Assembly: GCA_044226865.1 (NCBI GenBank)
Contig: JBGAGE010000006.1
Location: forward strand, 434,001-498,000
Length of the DNA: 64,000 bases
Direction of reading: 5' to 3'
Source of the DNA: TMP-86 sp044226865
GTDB lineage: Bacteria; Pseudomonadota; Gammaproteobacteria; Steroidobacterales; Steroidobacteraceae
The notes beneath the pieces are model-generated. The model made no database searches. It saw nothing but the letters and a program-made list of their open reading frames with translations, and was not told the origin of the DNA. Both the position numbers and the translations under genes were made by a program. Of this stretch, positions 51,070-59,095 are shown one piece after another. The stretch's first letter is position 1, and each line of letters starts with the position of its first letter.

Positions 51070-53277
51070 ATGTTGAACAAACACCCCGCTCTTGCCCCGA
51101 TGGCCGTCCGCTGGTTCGGCTGCCTCGCTCTGGCCTGGGCGGGCGCCGCCGCCGCGCAGGATGTCGACCCTCCGGGCCGGGTGGCCCGTGTCAATGCCAT
51201 CGAAGGCCAGGCCTCGGTGCAGCTGGCCGGCGATACCTCGTGGACCACCGATGTCATCAACCGGCCGCTGACCACGGGTGACAAGGTGTGGGTGGATACG
51301 GCCTCCAGGGCCGAAATGCACGTCGGCTCCGCCGCGGTACGCATGGGCGCGCAGACCGGCGTGGAATGGTTGAACCTTTCCGACCAGGTCATGCAACTTC
51401 GCCTGTCGGCTGGCTCGGCCAGCATCCGCGTGCGCGACCTGCAGCGCGACGAGAGCGTCGAGGTCGATACACCGAATGTGTCCGTCGCCTTGTTGCAGCC
51501 GGGTGAATATCGGCTGGATGTGGATGACAACGGCGATGTCACCAGCGTGTCGGTGATCAGTGGTCGCGCCGAGGTCACCGCCCCGAACGACACCTGGCGC
51601 GTGGATCCGCGCGAACGTGCGGAATTCCGCGGCACCAGTCAGATCAGCGCCGATGTGGGCGACATCAACGGGCCCGATGCACTCGACCTGTGGGCCGAGC
51701 AACGCGATGCGCGCGAGGACCGCTCGGCTACCGCGCGCTATGTCTCGCGCGACGTGCCGGGCTACGCGGACCTGGACGACTACGGCACCTGGGACTCGGA
51801 CCCCGAATACGGTCCGCTGTGGGCGCCGCGCGTGGCGATGGGGTGGGCGCCCTATCACTACGGTCATTGGGTTTGGATCTCGCCCTGGGGTTGGACCTGG
51901 GTGGACGAGGCACCGTGGGGCTTCGCGCCGTTTCACTATGGCCGCTGGGTGTATCACCGTGAGCGCTGGTGCTGGTCGCCCGGTCGCATGATGGGTCACC
52001 GGCCCGTGTATGCGCCGGCGCTGGTTGCCTGGGTGGGCGGCTCGCATTTCACGGTTGGTGTCTCCGTGGGCGGCGGTGGCGTGGGCTGGTTCCCGCTGGG
52101 CTACAACGAGGTGTACCGCCCGGCCTATCGGGTCAGCAACCACTACGTACGCAATGTGAACGTGACCAACACGTACATCACCAATACGACCATCATCAAC
52201 AACACCACCATCATCAACAATGGGCGGCCCGATCGTGGCGGCCGGGAAGTGCATTGGGCCAATCAGCGCGTGCCGGGCGCCGTGGCGGCCGTGCCGCGCG
52301 ATGCCTTCGTATCGGCGCGCCAGGTGAATCGCCACCTGTTGCCGGTGGATGCGCGCGCCGTGGCGGCGGCGGCCGCCGGCACCGCGGCCATCGCCATCGC
52401 GCCGACCGAACGCAGCCACATGCGTGATCGGGATGGGGGCGAGCGCTTCGGCAACAGGCCGGGAGTCGGCGCGCGTGCTGCCGCGCCGTCGCCCGCGGTG
52501 TTCGAGCGTCCCATCGTCACGCGCCGCGTGCCACCGCCGCAGGCGCCGTCGTTCGCGGCGCAGCGCCAGGCCGTGGTCGCCAACGGCGCCCGGCCCGTGC
52601 CCCTGCAGGAGATCAGCCGCTCGCGCAATTATTCGACGGTACCGGTGCGCATCGTGCGCCCGGCCGAGGCCGCGCGCCCGATCGAAGCGGCGCGGGGCCA
52701 ACCTGGCCAGGCCATGCCGGAACGGCGAGTGGACGGCGCGCCCGGTGGGGTGCCTGACCGGCCCGCCCCGGGGCGCCGTGAATCCCCGTCGTCCGCGCCG
52801 CGCGCGGACCAGCCATCGGTGGCGCGTCCCGCGCCGACCCTGCGCACCGATCGTCCGCCCAGCGCACCGGTCCAACGCCCGGTCCCCGCCGACCGGCCGG
52901 GCAACGACGAGATGCGTGCGCGCCAGCAGGAGATCCTGCGGCAGCGGGCTGAACAGCAGCGCGACACCTCCAGCCAGGACGCCGCGCGCGAGTCGCAGAT
53001 GCGCGCGCAGCAGCAGCGCGCAATGGAGCAGCGTGCCGAGCAGCAACGTGCCATGGAATCCCAGCGCGTGGAGCAGCAACGCCGCGAGCCGCCGCGCATG
53101 GAAGCCCCGCGCCGCGTGGATCCGCCACGCATGGAGGCCCCACGCCGCGTGGATCCGCCACGCATGGAGGCCCCACGCCGCGTGGATCCGCCACGCATGG
53201 AGGCCCCGCGACCGCAGCCGGCGCCGCAGGCTGCGCCCCAGGCGCCGCGTCGCGACCGCAACGAACGGGATCGCTGA
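51070..53277 (+). CDS. FecR-domain protein with DUF6600-like region and Arg/Pro-rich tail
   Basis: This 735-residue exported protein has a signal peptide (LALAWAGAAAA). A FecR-like beta domain covers roughly residues 40-190 (GQASVQLAGDTSWTT and VSVALLQPGEYRLDV). Tryptophan-rich repeats follow (APYHYGHWVWISPWGWTWVD, then FAPFHYGRWVYH), as seen in DUF6600 proteins. A Thr/Asn-rich stretch (NVTNTYITNTTIINNTT) leads to a long low-complexity Gln/Arg/Pro tail. ATG 51070 has AAGGTG upstream. It is not next to a fecI-type sigma gene, so a classical FecR role is doubtful. It is probably an envelope or surface protein. Confidence 0.8.
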   Translation: MLNKHPALAPMAVRWFGCLALAWAGAAAAQDVDPPGRVARVNAIEGQASVQLAGDTSWTTDVINRPLTTGDKVWVDTASRAEMHVGSAAVRMGAQTGVEWLNLSDQVMQLRLSAGSASIRVRDLQRDESVEVDTPNVSVALLQPGEYRLDVDDNGDVTSVSVISGRAEVTAPNDTWRVDPRERAEFRGTSQISADVGDINGPDALDLWAEQRDAREDRSATARYVSRDVPGYADLDDYGTWDSDPEYGPLWAPRVAMGWAPYHYGHWVWISPWGWTWVDEAPWGFAPFHYGRWVYHRERWCWSPGRMMGHRPVYAPALVAWVGGSHFTVGVSVGGGGVGWFPLGYNEVYRPAYRVSNHYVRNVNVTNTYITNTTIINNTTIINNGRPDRGGREVHWANQRVPGAVAAVPRDAFVSARQVNRHLLPVDARAVAAAAAGTAAIAIAPTERSHMRDRDGGERFGNRPGVGARAAAPSPAVFERPIVTRRVPPPQAPSFAAQRQAVVANGARPVPLQEISRSRNYSTVPVRIVRPAEAARPIEAARGQPGQAMPERRVDGAPGGVPDRPAPGRRESPSSAPRADQPSVARPAPTLRTDRPPSAPVQRPVPADRPGNDEMRARQQEILRQRAEQQRDTSSQDAARESQMRAQQQRAMEQRAEQQRAMESQRVEQQRREPPRMEAPRRVDPPRMEAPRRVDPPRMEAPRRVDPPRMEAPRPQPAPQAAPQAPRRDRNERDR
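53095..53208 (+). repeat. In-frame 33-bp tandem repeat (11-residue unit)
   Basis: Three near-identical 33-bp units start at 53095, 53128 and 53161, with a partial fourth at 53194. Each encodes RMEAPRRVDPP. Units 2 and 3 are identical in DNA and unit 1 differs at two silent positions, so the copies look recent. The copy number may vary between strains by slippage or recombination without shifting the frame. Confidence 0.9.
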
Positions 53278-53354
53278 CCCGCGGCGCAATCCGCACGGCA
53301 CGCTGCTCCGGGCTACAATCCGGGGCTTCACCGGAATGGTTGGGAGCGGCGTGC

Positions 53355-54932
53355 ATGAGAAGAAACGTGGCCAGGGCTGGCATCGCGGCCGGCTTGACGA
53401 TGAGCGCGTGTGGGCTGCAGATGTTCACGGCGGCGCGCGCTGCCGAGGTCGACGAGCCCAGTATCCCCTCGCTGCAAGCGGACTACGCCGCCGGGCGTAT
53501 GAGCGTTCGGGCCACGGTTTCGCGATATCTGGGCAGGATCAGGCGCATCGATGCATCCGGTCCCGCTCTGCACGCCATCATCGAAACCAATCCCGATGCC
53601 TCCAGCATCGCGGCTACGCTCGACCAGACGCCTGCCAGCGCGCGCGGACCGTTGCATGGCATTCCCGTCGTCATCAAGGACAATGTCGACACCGCCGACC
53701 GCATGCTCACCACGGCCGGTTCCTTCGCACTGGCCGGTTCACGGCCTGCGCGCGACGCCTTCATCGTGCGCAAGTTGCGCGCCGCCGGCGCGGTGATCCT
53801 CGGCAAGACCAATTTGAGCGAATGGGCGAACTACCGGTCCACGCGCTCATCCAGCGGCTGGAGCGGGCGAGGCGGGCAGACGCACAATCCGTACTCGCCG
53901 GACCGCAATTCCTGCGGCTCGAGCTCCGGCTCCGGCGCGGCGGTGGCCGCCGATCTCGCGGTCATTGCCGTGGGCACCGAGACCGATGGTTCGATCATCT
54001 GTCCCAGTGCCATCAACGGCCTCGTGGGCATCAAGCCGACCGTCGGGCTGGTCTCACGCTCGGGCATCATCCCGATTTCCGCGAGCCAGGACACGGCCGG
54101 TCCCATGGCGCGCAGCGTTGCCGATGCAGCGGCGTTGCTCAATGTGCTGGCGGGATACGATCCCGATGATGCGGCCACGGCGGTGATGAAGGACCGCCCC
54201 GCGGTGGATTATTCGGCGAGCCTGAAACCCGATTCCCTGCGCGGTGCGCGCATCGGGGTGCTGCGCAAGTTCGCGGGGTTCCATGAGGCGGTCGACGGCG
54301 TGTTCGAGCAGGCGCTGGCGGCGCTGCGCGCGCAGGGTGCAGTGCTGGTGGAGGTCCCCGAGTTCGACATCGACGCGAAGACCGCGGCCGACGAAGGCAC
54401 GGTGCTTTCGTATGAATTCAAGGACGGCATCAACCGCTACCTTGCTACGCGTCCTGCGCCCACGCCGCGCACGCTGACCGACCTGATCGCCTTCAACGAA
54501 TCACATGCTGCGCAGGAGATGCCGTACTTCGGCCAGGAATTGTTCCTCGCGGCCAATTCCCGCGGTTCCTTGAGCGATGCGGCTTACCTGGGCGCCCGGC
54601 AGCGCAGCATGGAGGCTGCCGGAAAGAACGGGATCGATGCGGTCCTGGCCGCGCAGCAACTGGATGCGCTGGTCGCGCCCAGCAATGGACCGGCCTGGAC
54701 CATCGATGTCGTCAACGGCGATCATTTCGTCGGCGGGAGCATCAGCGCGCCGGCGGCGATTGCCGGATATCCGCATGTGACCGTGCCCATGGGGCAGGTG
54801 CATGGACTGCCGGTCGGACTGTCGCTGCTGGGTGCTGCCTTCAGCGAGGCGAAGCTGATTTCTTATGCGTTTGCGTTCGAGAACGCCACGCATGCGCGCC
54901 GGCCGCCTACGTTCAAGATGCTGAACCACTGA
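53355..54932 (+). CDS. Amidase-signature family amidase, probably secreted
   Basis: This 525-residue amidase has an N-terminal export signal near residues 5-32. The Ser-cisSer-Lys triad is visible: Lys in PVVIKDNVD near residue 110, cis-Ser in GSSSGSGAA near residue 190 and nucleophile Ser in GTETDGSIICPS near residue 215. It should hydrolyse an amide such as an aryl or aliphatic amide, or a peptide amide. ATG 53355 is preceded by GGGAG. It follows the FecR-domain gene by 77 bp with its own ribosome-binding site. The substrate is unknown. Confidence 0.92.
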   Translation: MRRNVARAGIAAGLTMSACGLQMFTAARAAEVDEPSIPSLQADYAAGRMSVRATVSRYLGRIRRIDASGPALHAIIETNPDASSIAATLDQTPASARGPLHGIPVVIKDNVDTADRMLTTAGSFALAGSRPARDAFIVRKLRAAGAVILGKTNLSEWANYRSTRSSSGWSGRGGQTHNPYSPDRNSCGSSSGSGAAVAADLAVIAVGTETDGSIICPSAINGLVGIKPTVGLVSRSGIIPISASQDTAGPMARSVADAAALLNVLAGYDPDDAATAVMKDRPAVDYSASLKPDSLRGARIGVLRKFAGFHEAVDGVFEQALAALRAQGAVLVEVPEFDIDAKTAADEGTVLSYEFKDGINRYLATRPAPTPRTLTDLIAFNESHAAQEMPYFGQELFLAANSRGSLSDAAYLGARQRSMEAAGKNGIDAVLAAQQLDALVAPSNGPAWTIDVVNGDHFVGGSISAPAAIAGYPHVTVPMGQVHGLPVGLSLLGAAFSEAKLISYAFAFENATHARRPPTFKMLNH

Positions 54933-55513
54933 GGGTCGCTCTGATTTTGCGTTGACGCTGACTCGGGAGGTCAGCGAACGAAGATCGGTGGCGCGGCCTT
55001 AAGGGTTCTGCGATCGAAGCGGGTCGGTTGAGTTGGCACGCGTGCGCTGCGTCCAGTGTCCTCGCGATAGGTCTCCAAGATCGTGAGACTCTCGAGCTCC
55101 GCAGCGAGTGAACTCGGTGGGCGCTTTCCATCGACTGCATGCGAGCGATTCGCCGAACGCTTACGCATGTTGGTTCAAATCTGCGCAATGAGCGCTGCAC
55201 TCGATCTCGTCGATTTTCTCGCGCGCTCGAAGCCTGGCGGGAGGGTGGCGGGTGCGGAACATCTCGTCGGGCGCGTTTGAGCGAAGCCGAAACGGGGCCA
55301 AGGCGCGCAGGAGCGTTTCACCGGAGGTACGTGCTGACACCCACTGAGCCGTAGCGCCGGCCCCGTTTCGGGCATGGCGGCCCAGCCCGCCTATGAATAC
55401 CGAAACAATTCCAGCCGCCACAAGCGATCGCGCCCGACGAGATGTTCCGCACCTGCCACCCTCCCGCCAGGCAACGCAACGTACGAAAGCAATCTTCGGG
55501 TGTGAGGGAAGCC
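54933..55513. other. Gene-free stretch containing a nested inverted repeat
   Basis: No convincing gene lies between the amidase stop and the small membrane protein gene. Short open frames occur on both strands but lack ribosome-binding sites and known motifs. The only structure I see is the inverted repeat at 55232-55472, described separately. The bases between the amidase and the repeat (54933-55231) show nothing I can name. Confidence 0.6.
55232..55472. repeat. Nested inverted repeat, possible MITE-like or structured element
   Basis: The outer arms 55232-55275 and 55429-55472 are 44 nt each and reverse complements with one mismatch. Inner arms CCGAAACGGGGCC (55287-55299) and its complement (55359-55371) form a second 13-bp stem. 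The whole could fold into a long hairpin of about 240 nt. It encodes no convincing protein and lies in the only sizeable intergenic gap here. A non-autonomous mobile element, a repetitive intergenic unit or a structured RNA are all possible. Confidence 0.75.
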
Positions 55514-55720
55514 CTAATTGCCGCGCAACATTTGCCGCAGCAAGCGCCTGCCGTCAGGAGAAAAGCACGCAAGCGGCCAGATGAGAGCGGACCACAAGCT
55601 CACGAGCAGCCGCGCAAAGGCATTCTCACGGTTCTTCGCGAACAGGAAATAGGACAGCGCGGCCAGCGCGAAGATGATGGCGCCGATCGTCCAGATGAAC
55701 ATCACGAGCCTCACGGCCAT
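55514..55720 (-). CDS. Small two-helix membrane protein
   Basis: This 68-residue protein has a first hydrophobic helix (IWTIGAIIFALAALSYFLF), a short charged AKNRENAF loop and a second hydrophobic region (LLVSLWSALIWPLACF), ending with a basic tail. ATG 55720 lies 22 nt after the PilZ gene stop. ATG 55702, preceded by GAGG, is an equally good start. Placement at the end of the flgA-flgM-flgN-csrA-pilZ array suggests a motility-linked accessory role. I do not recognise the family. Confidence 0.55.
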   Translation of the reverse strand: MAVRLVMFIWTIGAIIFALAALSYFLFAKNRENAFARLLVSLWSALIWPLACFSPDGRRLLRQMLRGN

Positions 55721-55742
55721 CGTGTCGTGCGGGCGGCGGCGG

Positions 55743-56018
55743 TCAGCGGCCGGCGTATTGTTCCATCATCAGCCCGGTGCCGCCGCGGGTGACGTGCGCG
55801 ACAATGGCGGTGCGGCGATGGATCTTGGTGACCAAACCTAAGTTGATGGCGAAGGCGAGTTGCACCTGCTGGCCCTTGCGCAGGCCGAGGTTGTCCGTTT
55901 CCACGAACACGCCGTTCGCGCTCAGGTTCTTGGCTTTGCAAATGCGGCCCTTGCGCCCGGACATCACCACGTAAACCGTGGTGCGTGCGCGGTGGCGGGT
56001 GTGCAGACGACGCTCCAT
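55743..56018 (-). CDS. PilZ-domain protein, predicted c-di-GMP receptor
   Basis: This 91-residue single-domain protein has the two c-di-GMP-binding motifs: RLHTR (RxxxR) near the N-terminus and NLSANG ([D/N]xSxxG) near residue 33. GVFVET and beta strands of the PilZ barrel follow. It contains no other domain, so it would act by protein contact. It sits 98 bp downstream of the csrA-like gene in the leftward flagellar array, which suggests c-di-GMP control of motility. The partner is unknown and it is not YcgR-like, because the N-terminal YcgR domain is missing. Confidence 0.88.
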   Translation of the reverse strand: MERRLHTRHRARTTVYVVMSGRKGRICKAKNLSANGVFVETDNLGLRKGQQVQLAFAINLGLVTKIHRRTAIVAHVTRGGTGLMMEQYAGR

Positions 56019-56116
56019 GGCTTACTTCGTATCCCCGGAAATTCAATGCAAATGGACGGTGCGGTGCCATTATGCACAGCCCCGTGCCGGATGCGAAGAG
56101 CCTCAAAGGTTATTGT

Positions 56117-56314
56117 CTAATCGCCGTCTTTTCGGCGGATGGACAGTTGTTCCGGGGCCTCGATGCCCACTTTTGCGCGCCGGGCGGAGCAGCCCAGCAG
56201 GGTGATTTGAATGGGGCCGTTGGCGAACAATTGTGCCAGGGTGATCGCGCCATCCGTCCCCTCCGCGGGTTGGATCACGATCGATTCATCGGCACGTCGG
56301 CTCAGGACCAGCAT
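56117..56314 (-). CDS. CsrA-family RNA-binding regulator, RsmN/RsmF-like
   Basis: This 65-residue protein begins MLVLSRRADESIVI, aligned to CsrA strands 1 and 2. About 18 extra residues follow (AEGTDGAITLAQLFANG) before strand 3 (IQITLLGCSA). Strands 4 and 5 follow (AKVGIEAP, QLSIRR), then a short tail. Canonical CsrA has no such insertion and a longer C-terminal helix. An inserted helix between strands 2 and 3 with a truncated C-terminus is described for RsmN/RsmF of Pseudomonas aeruginosa. The Arg in LSIRR may match the key RNA-binding Arg44. ATG 56314 is used. It probably binds GGA sites in mRNAs, perhaps flagellar ones. Confidence 0.85.
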   Translation of the reverse strand: MLVLSRRADESIVIQPAEGTDGAITLAQLFANGPIQITLLGCSARRAKVGIEAPEQLSIRRKDGD

Positions 56315-56342
56315 GGGTTGACCTGCGAACGGGTGGCATGGA

Positions 56343-56807
56343 TCAGACGCGTGCCAGCGGCCTGACGGCGGCGGCAAAGGTCTGTCCGTTGGGACCGTAG
56401 GTGACGGCCGGGCCGCCGCGGACGATGTCCAGCAGCTGGCGTACCTGGCCTTGTCGGAGATTCAAGATCAAGCCGTTGGTTTCGTTGGCATTGCGGCAGG
56501 TGGCCAGCAACCCCATCAACGACTGCCAACGCTGCGACAGGGTGCGCGCGAAGCCGGAGGCTGCTTCCGCGTTTGCCGGGTCGCCGGTGGAAATACCGGC
56601 CTCGGCGCACAGGCGGCGGCGCTCACGTTCCAGCTGTTCGAAGGCCTCGAGCAGGCGCACCTTCTCGGCGGCCGTCTCGCTGACGCGCTCCGGTGAGGTG
56701 CCCGTCAGGGCGTCACGCTCCGCTTCGAGCACGGCGGCCAGCCGCGTGGCGGTCTGGATCTGTCGATCCAGGATCTGCTCGATGCGCGGGTCGGCCGGGG
56801 CGTTCAT
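56343..56807 (-). CDS. flgN: Flagellar export chaperone FlgN
   Basis: This 154-residue cytosolic protein is nearly all helical, with an N-terminal coiled helix (QILDRQIQTATRLAAVLEAERDAL). The C-terminal NETNGLILNLRQGQVRQLLDIV matches the FlgN substrate-binding region. It escorts the hook-filament junction proteins FlgK and FlgL to the export apparatus. It starts 3 nt after the flgM stop and ends 28 nt before the csrA-like gene, so all are probably cotranscribed. Confidence 0.88.
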   Translation of the reverse strand: MNAPADPRIEQILDRQIQTATRLAAVLEAERDALTGTSPERVSETAAEKVRLLEAFEQLERERRRLCAEAGISTGDPANAEAASGFARTLSQRWQSLMGLLATCRNANETNGLILNLRQGQVRQLLDIVRGGPAVTYGPNGQTFAAAVRPLARV

Positions 56808-56810
56808 GGA

Positions 56811-57131
56811 TTACTTCAGCAGCTTTTCGTACTGAAGGATCTTGTCGGCGATCTTGCCCGAGTCCACCTTGTAGGTGCCGCCGCTGATCGCCAGGCGTGC
56901 CGACTCGACTTTCTTCGTGTCGACCACCGGTGTGCTGGCCACTGCCGCGGCAACCGCCTGCAGACTGCGCGCGGACTGCGTCAGCGTCAGTTGATCGGCG
57001 CTGCCGGCGTCGGCGGTTTCGCCCGAGCGCGCATTGCCGCTCGTCTTGTCCACCGCGGCCACCTTCGCTCCCTTGGTAGTGGAGCTCAGCAGCGGCTGCG
57101 ATGACTTGTATCCGTCGATTTTGTTCGTCAC
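56811..57131 (-). CDS. flgM: Anti-sigma-28 factor FlgM
   Basis: This 106-residue protein has a disordered, Ser/Ala/Asp-rich N-terminus for secretion. Its C-terminal sigma-28-binding helices contain TKKVESARLAISGGTYKVD and GKIADKIL, typical of FlgM. It holds FliA inactive until the hook is complete and it is exported. I chose GTG 57131 because GGAG lies 8 nt upstream. The gene has its own predicted sigma-28 promoter, so FliA would raise the level of its own inhibitor. It overlaps nothing and lies 3 nt before flgN. Confidence 0.9.
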   Translation of the reverse strand: MTNKIDGYKSSQPLLSSTTKGAKVAAVDKTSGNARSGETADAGSADQLTLTQSARSLQAVAAAVASTPVVDTKKVESARLAISGGTYKVDSGKIADKILQYEKLLK

Positions 57132-57171
57132 GACACAGTCTCCAAAAGGCAAATCGAACACACAACCCAGA

Positions 57172-57198
57172 ATATCGTCCGGCCTAAGCTGAACTTTA
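57172..57198 (-). promoter_or_regulatory. Predicted sigma-28 (FliA) promoter of flgM
   Basis: On the minus strand, -35 TAAAGTTC (57191-57198, 7 of 8 against TAAAGTTT) is separated by 11 bp from -10 GACGATAT (57172-57179, 6 of 8 against GCCGATAA). The spacing is right for FliA. The predicted start lies about 35 nt before the flgM GTG. This fits the class III promoter known upstream of flgM in other gammaproteobacteria. Confidence 0.75.
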
Positions 57199-57276
57199 GC
57201 TTCAACTTAAGTCAAATGCCGCATGGCTTGCAGTTGTCAAGTGTATCGGCCGTGATGCGCGTCACTTAAGCGCACA

Positions 57277-57990
57277 TCAGCGATTTATTTCCACCACTTG
57301 CTGCGACCGTGCAATGCCCTCGACGATCCTGCCTGAGGAATCATTGCGCACCTTGATGCGTTGGTTCACTGCCGCCTCGCTCATCGCCCTGCCGCTCATG
57401 CGCACGGCCACGCCGCCGGCATCGGCCAGCAGTGTCACGGCCTGCCCGCGAGCAATGCCCCCGGCGATCTGCAGCATCTGGTTCGACAGCACCACACCGC
57501 CGGCCATGGCGCGCCGCAGCGTGGCGCCGGCCACCTCGGACGGGTCCTGGTAGTAGCCCAACGGAAACTGCGCCGCATCGCCTTCCACCGTGACGAGATC
57601 GGCGGCGGTGAGGAGCTGCCCTCCCAGCATCGGCCGCTTCAACGCCACCGCCCGTCCAAGGCCCGCGATCCGCGCGGGTACATAGGTGCGCCAGGGGGCC
57701 GGCGCCGCGCAGCTGACCTGCACCAGCAGCCGGTCACGCAGCGCCGACCCGGGGGCGGCCTGCGCGGACAGGTTTTGGTCGCAGCGCGACAGGCGCAGCC
57801 GCTCATCCAGCGGGCCGACGATCAGCCGGCGTCCCGGGCCCGGTGCCGGCAGGCGCTGCTCGGCGAACGCGCGCGCCGCGGTTTCGATGCGCGCCGGTGG
57901 CTCCCATTGCTCCTGCGCGAAGGCGCCCGCGGCGAACAGCAGGGCGCCGGGAAGCACCCAGTGCCGGAATTTTGACGCGTGCGCTCGCAT
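57277..57990 (-). CDS. flgA: Flagellar P-ring assembly chaperone FlgA
   Basis: This 237-residue periplasmic protein has a signal peptide (WVLPGALLFAAGAFA). It has the SAF-type C-terminal region with LLTAADL, ATLRRAMAGGVVLSNQM and RGQAVTLLADAGGVAVRMSGRAM, as in FlgA. It helps FlgI polymerise into the P-ring around the rod. It is divergent from flgB, and the 273-bp gap holds the sigma-54 promoter for flgB. ATG 57990 is chosen, with a TTG at 58008 the only in-frame alternative. Confidence 0.93.
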   Translation of the reverse strand: MRAHASKFRHWVLPGALLFAAGAFAQEQWEPPARIETAARAFAEQRLPAPGPGRRLIVGPLDERLRLSRCDQNLSAQAAPGSALRDRLLVQVSCAAPAPWRTYVPARIAGLGRAVALKRPMLGGQLLTAADLVTVEGDAAQFPLGYYQDPSEVAGATLRRAMAGGVVLSNQMLQIAGGIARGQAVTLLADAGGVAVRMSGRAMSEAAVNQRIKVRNDSSGRIVEGIARSQQVVEINR

Positions 57991-58201
57991 ATGGTTATGA
58001 GGAAGCAACTAACGTGCCAGCACCGCGGAGCCCCGCTGGCAGCGTGCATTACGATCGCGGCAGGCGTCGGGACGCCGCCGCCGCCGCGGGCGGCATGAAC
58101 TTGCCGCCTGCCATGCGCTCGAGCAGGCAAACCCAGGCCGATGGGCGGCAAATCCTCGAAGCGAGCGCCCGCTGCGAGCCTCCAGGGCGGGAAAGCAGGT
58201 T

Positions 58202-58217
58202 TGGCACGCTAGTTGCT
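58202..58217 (+). promoter_or_regulatory. Consensus sigma-54 (RpoN) promoter of the flgB operon
   Basis: TGGCACG-CTAG-TTGCT is a perfect match to the -24/-12 consensus TGGCACG-N4-TTGCW. The expected start is near 58227, leaving a leader of about 37 nt before ATG 58264. It implies that a FleQ/FlrC-type activator drives flgBCDEFGH(I), as in Pseudomonas and Vibrio. No activator gene is in the window. Confidence 0.92.
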
Positions 58218-58263
58218 CTTCCCTTCCCGTGGCCGAATCGTCGGCCGTACGGAACGCATCAGG

Positions 58264-58650
58264 ATGTTCAACAACATTTTCGGCATTCACGAGCAGGCGC
58301 TGCTGTTACGCGGCCAGCGCGTCGGCGTGCTGGCGGCCAATCTTGCCAACGTCGATACGCCCAACTACAAGGCGCGCGACTTCGACTTCTACGCGGCGCT
58401 GGCGGGCGTGGACGATGCCCCCATGCCGCTTGCGGTGACCCAGCCCGCGCATCTGGCGCTGGTGGCGCCGGGCGAACTGGGCGCCGAGCTCAAGTATCGC
58501 AATCCCTACCAGGCCTCGCTCGATGGCAACACCGTCGAAGGTCCGGTGGAACAGGCGAATTTCTCCGAGAACTCGGTGCGCTACCAGGCCAGTCTCGCCT
58601 TCATCAACCACACCATCGCCAGCCTGCAGCTGGCCATCAACGGGCAATAG
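58264..58650 (+). CDS. flgB: Flagellar proximal rod protein FlgB
   Basis: This 128-residue rod protein has the flagellar basal-body rod motif LAANLANVDTPNYKARDFDF near residue 25. Its C-terminal helix ends with INHTIASLQLAINGQ. It assembles with FlgC, FlgF and FlgG in the periplasmic rod and is exported by the flagellar type III system. ATG 58264 is the first gene after the sigma-54 promoter. Its stop is 1 nt before the flgC ATG. Confidence 0.95.
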   Translation: MFNNIFGIHEQALLLRGQRVGVLAANLANVDTPNYKARDFDFYAALAGVDDAPMPLAVTQPAHLALVAPGELGAELKYRNPYQASLDGNTVEGPVEQANFSENSVRYQASLAFINHTIASLQLAINGQ

Positions 58651-58651
58651 C

Positions 58652-59083
58652 ATGTCGCTGTTCAACATCTTCGATGTCGCCGGCACCGCGCTCAACGCGC
58701 AGTCCATCCGGCTCAATACCACCGCCAGCAATCTCGCCAACGCCGAGAGCGTCAGCGGCGATCCCACCAAGGTGTATCGCGCACGGCATCCGGTGTTCCA
58801 GACCATGCTCGCGGCCGACGATGGCTACGGCATTCCCGATGACAGCTCGGCCGCGGTCGGGGTGCGCGTCATGGGCGTGGTGGAAAGCCAGGCGCCCGCG
58901 CAGATGCAGTACAACCCCGGGCATCCGCTTGCGAACAAGGACGGCTACATCTTCAACTCCAACGTCAATTCGATCGAGGAGATGACCAACATGATTTCCG
59001 CCTCGCGATCCTTCCAGACCAACATCGACGCCATGAATACGGCGCGCGACCTGTTGCTCAAGACCATCGCCCTCGGCCGCTAG
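58652..59083 (+). CDS. flgC: Flagellar proximal rod protein FlgC
   Basis: This 143-residue rod protein begins with the basal-body rod signature FDVAGTALNAQSIRLNTTASN and LANAESV. It ends with NMISASRSFQTNIDAMNTARDLLLKTIALGR, the conserved FlgC C-terminal helix. It is translated directly after flgB and forms part of the rod with it. Confidence 0.95.
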   Translation: MSLFNIFDVAGTALNAQSIRLNTTASNLANAESVSGDPTKVYRARHPVFQTMLAADDGYGIPDDSSAAVGVRVMGVVESQAPAQMQYNPGHPLANKDGYIFNSNVNSIEEMTNMISASRSFQTNIDAMNTARDLLLKTIALGR

Positions 59084-59095
59084 AGGTTCGCCACC

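Noticed and set aside
53095..53208. Direct repeats as a possible CRISPR array
   Set aside because: The 33-bp units abut without spacers and are in frame within a coding region, so this is a protein repeat.
55161..55421. 86-residue open frame inside the inverted repeat region
   Set aside because: It lies across one arm and the centre of the repeat, has no ribosome-binding site and shows no known domain, so the structure is better explained as a repeat.
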